A stretch of DNA of 14,544 bases from Betaproteobacteria bacterium (GTDB lineage: Bacteria; Pseudomonadota; Gammaproteobacteria; Burkholderiales; Rhodocyclaceae): contig JAPTVL010000164.1 in NCBI GenBank assembly GCA_028065725.1, forward strand, positions 1-14,544, given 5' to 3'. How positions within the stretch are numbered: position 1 is the first letter of the stretch; each line of letters opens with the position of its first letter. Position numbers and translations under genes: made by a program. Under the pieces are notes generated by a model. It searched no databases and was not told the DNA's origin. It saw nothing but the letters and a program-made list of their open reading frames with translations. This document shows positions 12,606-14,544 of the stretch, one piece after another.

Positions 12606-14544
12606 TCGCCAAGCTGATTCGCTGGTCGGTCGCCAATCGCATCCTGGTGCTGCTGGGCACGCTGTTCCTCGCCGCCTGGGGCATCTGGTCGGTCAAGACG
12701 ACGCCCGTCGATGCGCTGCCCGATCTTTCGGACGTGCAGGTCATCATCCGCACCAGTTATCCCGGCCAGGCGCCGCAGATTGTGGAGAACCAGGTCACCT
12801 ACCCGCTGGCCACCACCATGCTTTCGGTGCCGGGCGCCAAGACAGTGCGCGGGTTTTCCTTTTTCGGCGACAGCTTCGTCTATGTGCTGTTCGAGGACGG
12901 CACTGATCTCTATTGGGCGCGTTCGCGGGTGCTGGAATACCTCAATCAGATCCAGGCGCGGCTGCCGGCCACGGCCCGGTCGAGCCTCGGCCCGGACGCC
13001 ACCGGTGTGGGCTGGATTTACGAATATGCGCTCGTCGACAGGACCGGGCGCCATGATCTGGCACAGCTGCGCGCCTTGCAGGACTGGTTCCTGAAATTCG
13101 AGTTGAAGACCCTGCCGAACGTGGCCGAAGTAGCCACGGTGGGCGGCATGGTCAAGCAATATCAGGTCGTGCTCGATCCGGTGAAGCTTGCCGGATTCGG
13201 CATCACCCAGGCTGAAGTGAAGGACGCCATTACCAGAGCGAACCAGGAGAGCGGCGGATCGGTGCTGACGCTCGGCGAAGCCGAACTGATGGTACGCGCC
13301 AACGGCTACCTCAAATCGCTCGCCGACTTCCGGTCCATTCCACTCAAACTGGTGAATGGCGTGCCGGTCATGCTCGGCGACGTGGCAACCATCCAGCTCG
13401 GGCCGGAAATGCGGCGCGGCATCGCGGAACTGGATGGCCAGGGCGAAACGGTCGGCGGCGTGGTCATTCTGCGCAGCGGCAAGAACGCACGCGAAACCAT
13501 CGCGGCGGTGCATGCCAAGCTGGAACAGCTCAAGGCCAGCCTGCCCAAGGGCGTGGAAATCGTCACGACCTACGACCGCAGCAAGCTGATCGACCGCGCG
13601 GTGGAAAACCTCACCCATAAACTCGTCGAAGAGTTCATCGTCGTCGCGCTGGTATGCGCCCTGTTCCTGTGGCATGTGCGTTCGTCCCTGGTGGCCATCG
13701 TCTCACTGCCCTTGGGCGTGCTGACGGCGTTCCTCGCCATGCGCTACCAGGGCGTGAACGCGAACATCATGTCCCTGGGCGGCATCGCCATCGCCATCGG
13801 GGCCATGGTGGATGCGGCCATCGTCATGATCGAAAATGCCCACAAGCATGTGGAAGCCTGGAAGCGCGAACATCCCGGCCAGACGCTCCACGGCGAGGCC
13901 CACTGGCGGGTCATGACCGAGTCCGCCGTCGAGGTCGGGCCTGCGCTGTTCTTCTCGCTCCTGATCATCACCATTTCCTTCGTGCCGGTGTTCATGCTGG
14001 AAGCGCAGGAGGGCCGGTTGTTCGGGCCGCTCGCGATCACCAAAACATACTCCATGGCCGCGGCGGCCGGTCTGTCGGTGACGCTGATTCCCGTGCTGAT
14101 GGGCTACTGGATACGCGGCACGCTGCCGGATGAAGCGAAGAATCCGCTCAATCGCTGGCTCATCGGCGCCTACCGGCCGCTGCTGGATGCTGTGCTGGCG
14201 CGGCCAAAGACCACCCTTGCGGTGGCCGCGTTATTGTTCCTCACCGCGGCGTGGCCGGTCAGCCGCCTTGGCGGCGAGTTCCTGCCGCCTCTGGACGAAG
14301 GCGATCTGCTTTACATGCCGTCGGCGCTGCCGGGGCTGTCGGCGCAGAAAGCCAGCGAGTTGCTGCAGCAGACGGACCGCCTGATCAAGACCGTGCCCGA
14401 AGTGGCGCACGTCTTCGGCAAGGCCGGCCGTGCCGAAACCGCCACCGACCCGGCGCCCCTGGAGATGTTCGAGACCACCATCCAGTTCAAGCCCCGGGAC
14501 CAGTGGCGGCCGGGCATGACGCCAGAAAAATTGGTGGAGGAACT
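12602..14544 (+). CDS. cusA: Copper/silver efflux RND transporter CusA, N-terminal 647 residues (3' end outside the window)
   Basis: Open from ATG 12602 to the window edge without a stop: 647 full codons of a family length near 1,050. AGGAGG (12590-12595) sits six bases before the start, which overlaps the cusB stop. TM1 is followed by [16 protein letters not shown]. The TM4 region reads [20 protein letters not shown] with Asp404 and Glu411, matching CusA Asp405 and Glu412 of E. coli, the proton-path residues. Two members of the copper-binding Met triad are visible: Met572 in [10 protein letters not shown] and Met622 in [12 protein letters not shown], matching E. coli Met573 and Met623. The third lies past the window. 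This makes Cu(I)/Ag(I) the clear substrate. It is the proton-driven inner-membrane engine of the CusCBA-type pump, taking metal from the periplasm and perhaps the cytoplasm. No frameshift or in-frame stop is seen. Confidence 0.95.
   Translation, partial: MIAKLIRWSVANRILVLLGTLFLAAWGIWSVKTTPVDALPDLSDVQVIIRTSYPGQAPQIVENQVTYPLATTMLSVPGAKTVRGFSFFGDSFVYVLFEDGTDLYWARSRVLEYLNQIQARLPATARSSLGPDATGVGWIYEYALVDRTGRHDLAQLRALQDWFLKFELKTLPNVAEVATVGGMVKQYQVVLDPVKLAGFGITQAEVKDAITRANQESGGSVLTLGEAELMVRANGYLKSLADFRSIPLKLVNGVPVMLGDVATIQLGPEMRRGIAELDGQGETVGGVVILRSGKNARETIAAVHAKLEQLKASLPKGVEIVTTYDRSKLIDRAVENLTHKLVEEFIVVALVCALFLWHVRSSLVAIVSLPLGVLTAFLAMRYQGVNANIMSLGGIAIAIGAMVDAAIVMIENAHKHVEAWKREHPGQTLHGEAHWRVMTESAVEVGPALFFSLLIITISFVPVFMLEAQEGRLFGPLAITKTYSMAAAAGLSVTLIPVLMGYWIRGTLPDEAKNPLNRWLIGAYRPLLDAVLARPKTTLAVAALLFLTAAWPVSRLGGEFLPPLDEGDLLYMPSALPGLSAQKASELLQQTDRLIKTVPEVAHVFGKAGRAETATDPAPLEMFETTIQFKPRDQWRPGMTPEKLVEE

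Noticed and set aside
12008..13675. 555-codon open frame on the minus strand opposite cusB and cusA
   Set aside because: It spans two well-identified plus-strand genes; its sequence is low-complexity and matches no family I know.
1..14544. CRISPR arrays, tRNA or rRNA genes, insertion sequences
   Set aside because: No regularly spaced repeats, RNA-gene structure, transposase or integrase coding was seen; nearly all bases are accounted for by the genes listed.

Overview
This window is a GC-rich, densely packed stretch of a Gram-negative proteobacterium. Outer-membrane factors, periplasmic adaptors, signal peptides and a lipobox show two membranes. Gene style suggests a betaproteobacterium or relative, but no marker gene fixes the taxon. 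Every gene I can support lies on the plus strand, mostly with start/stop overlaps (ATGA) or gaps of a few bases. The region is a metal-resistance block with three exporter types side by side.

Region 1 (1-3586). The window opens in the last 89 codons of a P1B-type metal ATPase of the non-copper kind. Five tightly linked genes follow: a membrane-anchored small protein with an OB-fold-like pattern and a CX4C pair, a MacB/FtsX-type ABC permease, its ATPase, a TlpA-like thioredoxin with a CSIC active site, and a free-standing DsbD-alpha-type domain. I do not recognise this five-gene unit as a named system. It joins an ABC exporter to periplasmic thiol chemistry and is the best candidate here for something undescribed.

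Region 2 (3596-9209). A complete heavy-metal RND tripartite pump: lipoprotein outer-membrane factor, a periplasmic adaptor with no visible lipoyl domain, and a CzcA/CusA-family RND protein. The RND protein has neither CzcA's first TM4 aspartate nor CusA's third triad methionine, so its metal is unclear.

Region 3 (9210-14544). A 161-bp gap holds a perfect 10-bp inverted repeat and a plausible promoter. Next come a small Cys/Met/His-containing secreted protein, a strong hairpin, and a Cus-type copper/silver pump: outer-membrane factor, CusB with a fused C-terminal CusF domain, and the first 647 codons of CusA, cut by the window edge.

Working model: the P1B ATPase moves metal from cytoplasm to periplasm, and the two RND pumps then carry it across the outer membrane, one for Cu(I)/Ag(I) and one for another, probably divalent, metal. 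The thioredoxin and DsbD-alpha-type proteins would keep periplasmic thiols reduced, or serve the ABC exporter, under metal stress. Regions 1 and 2 could be one long transcript; region 3 looks like a second unit. No regulator gene (MerR, ArsR or two-component type) is visible in the window.
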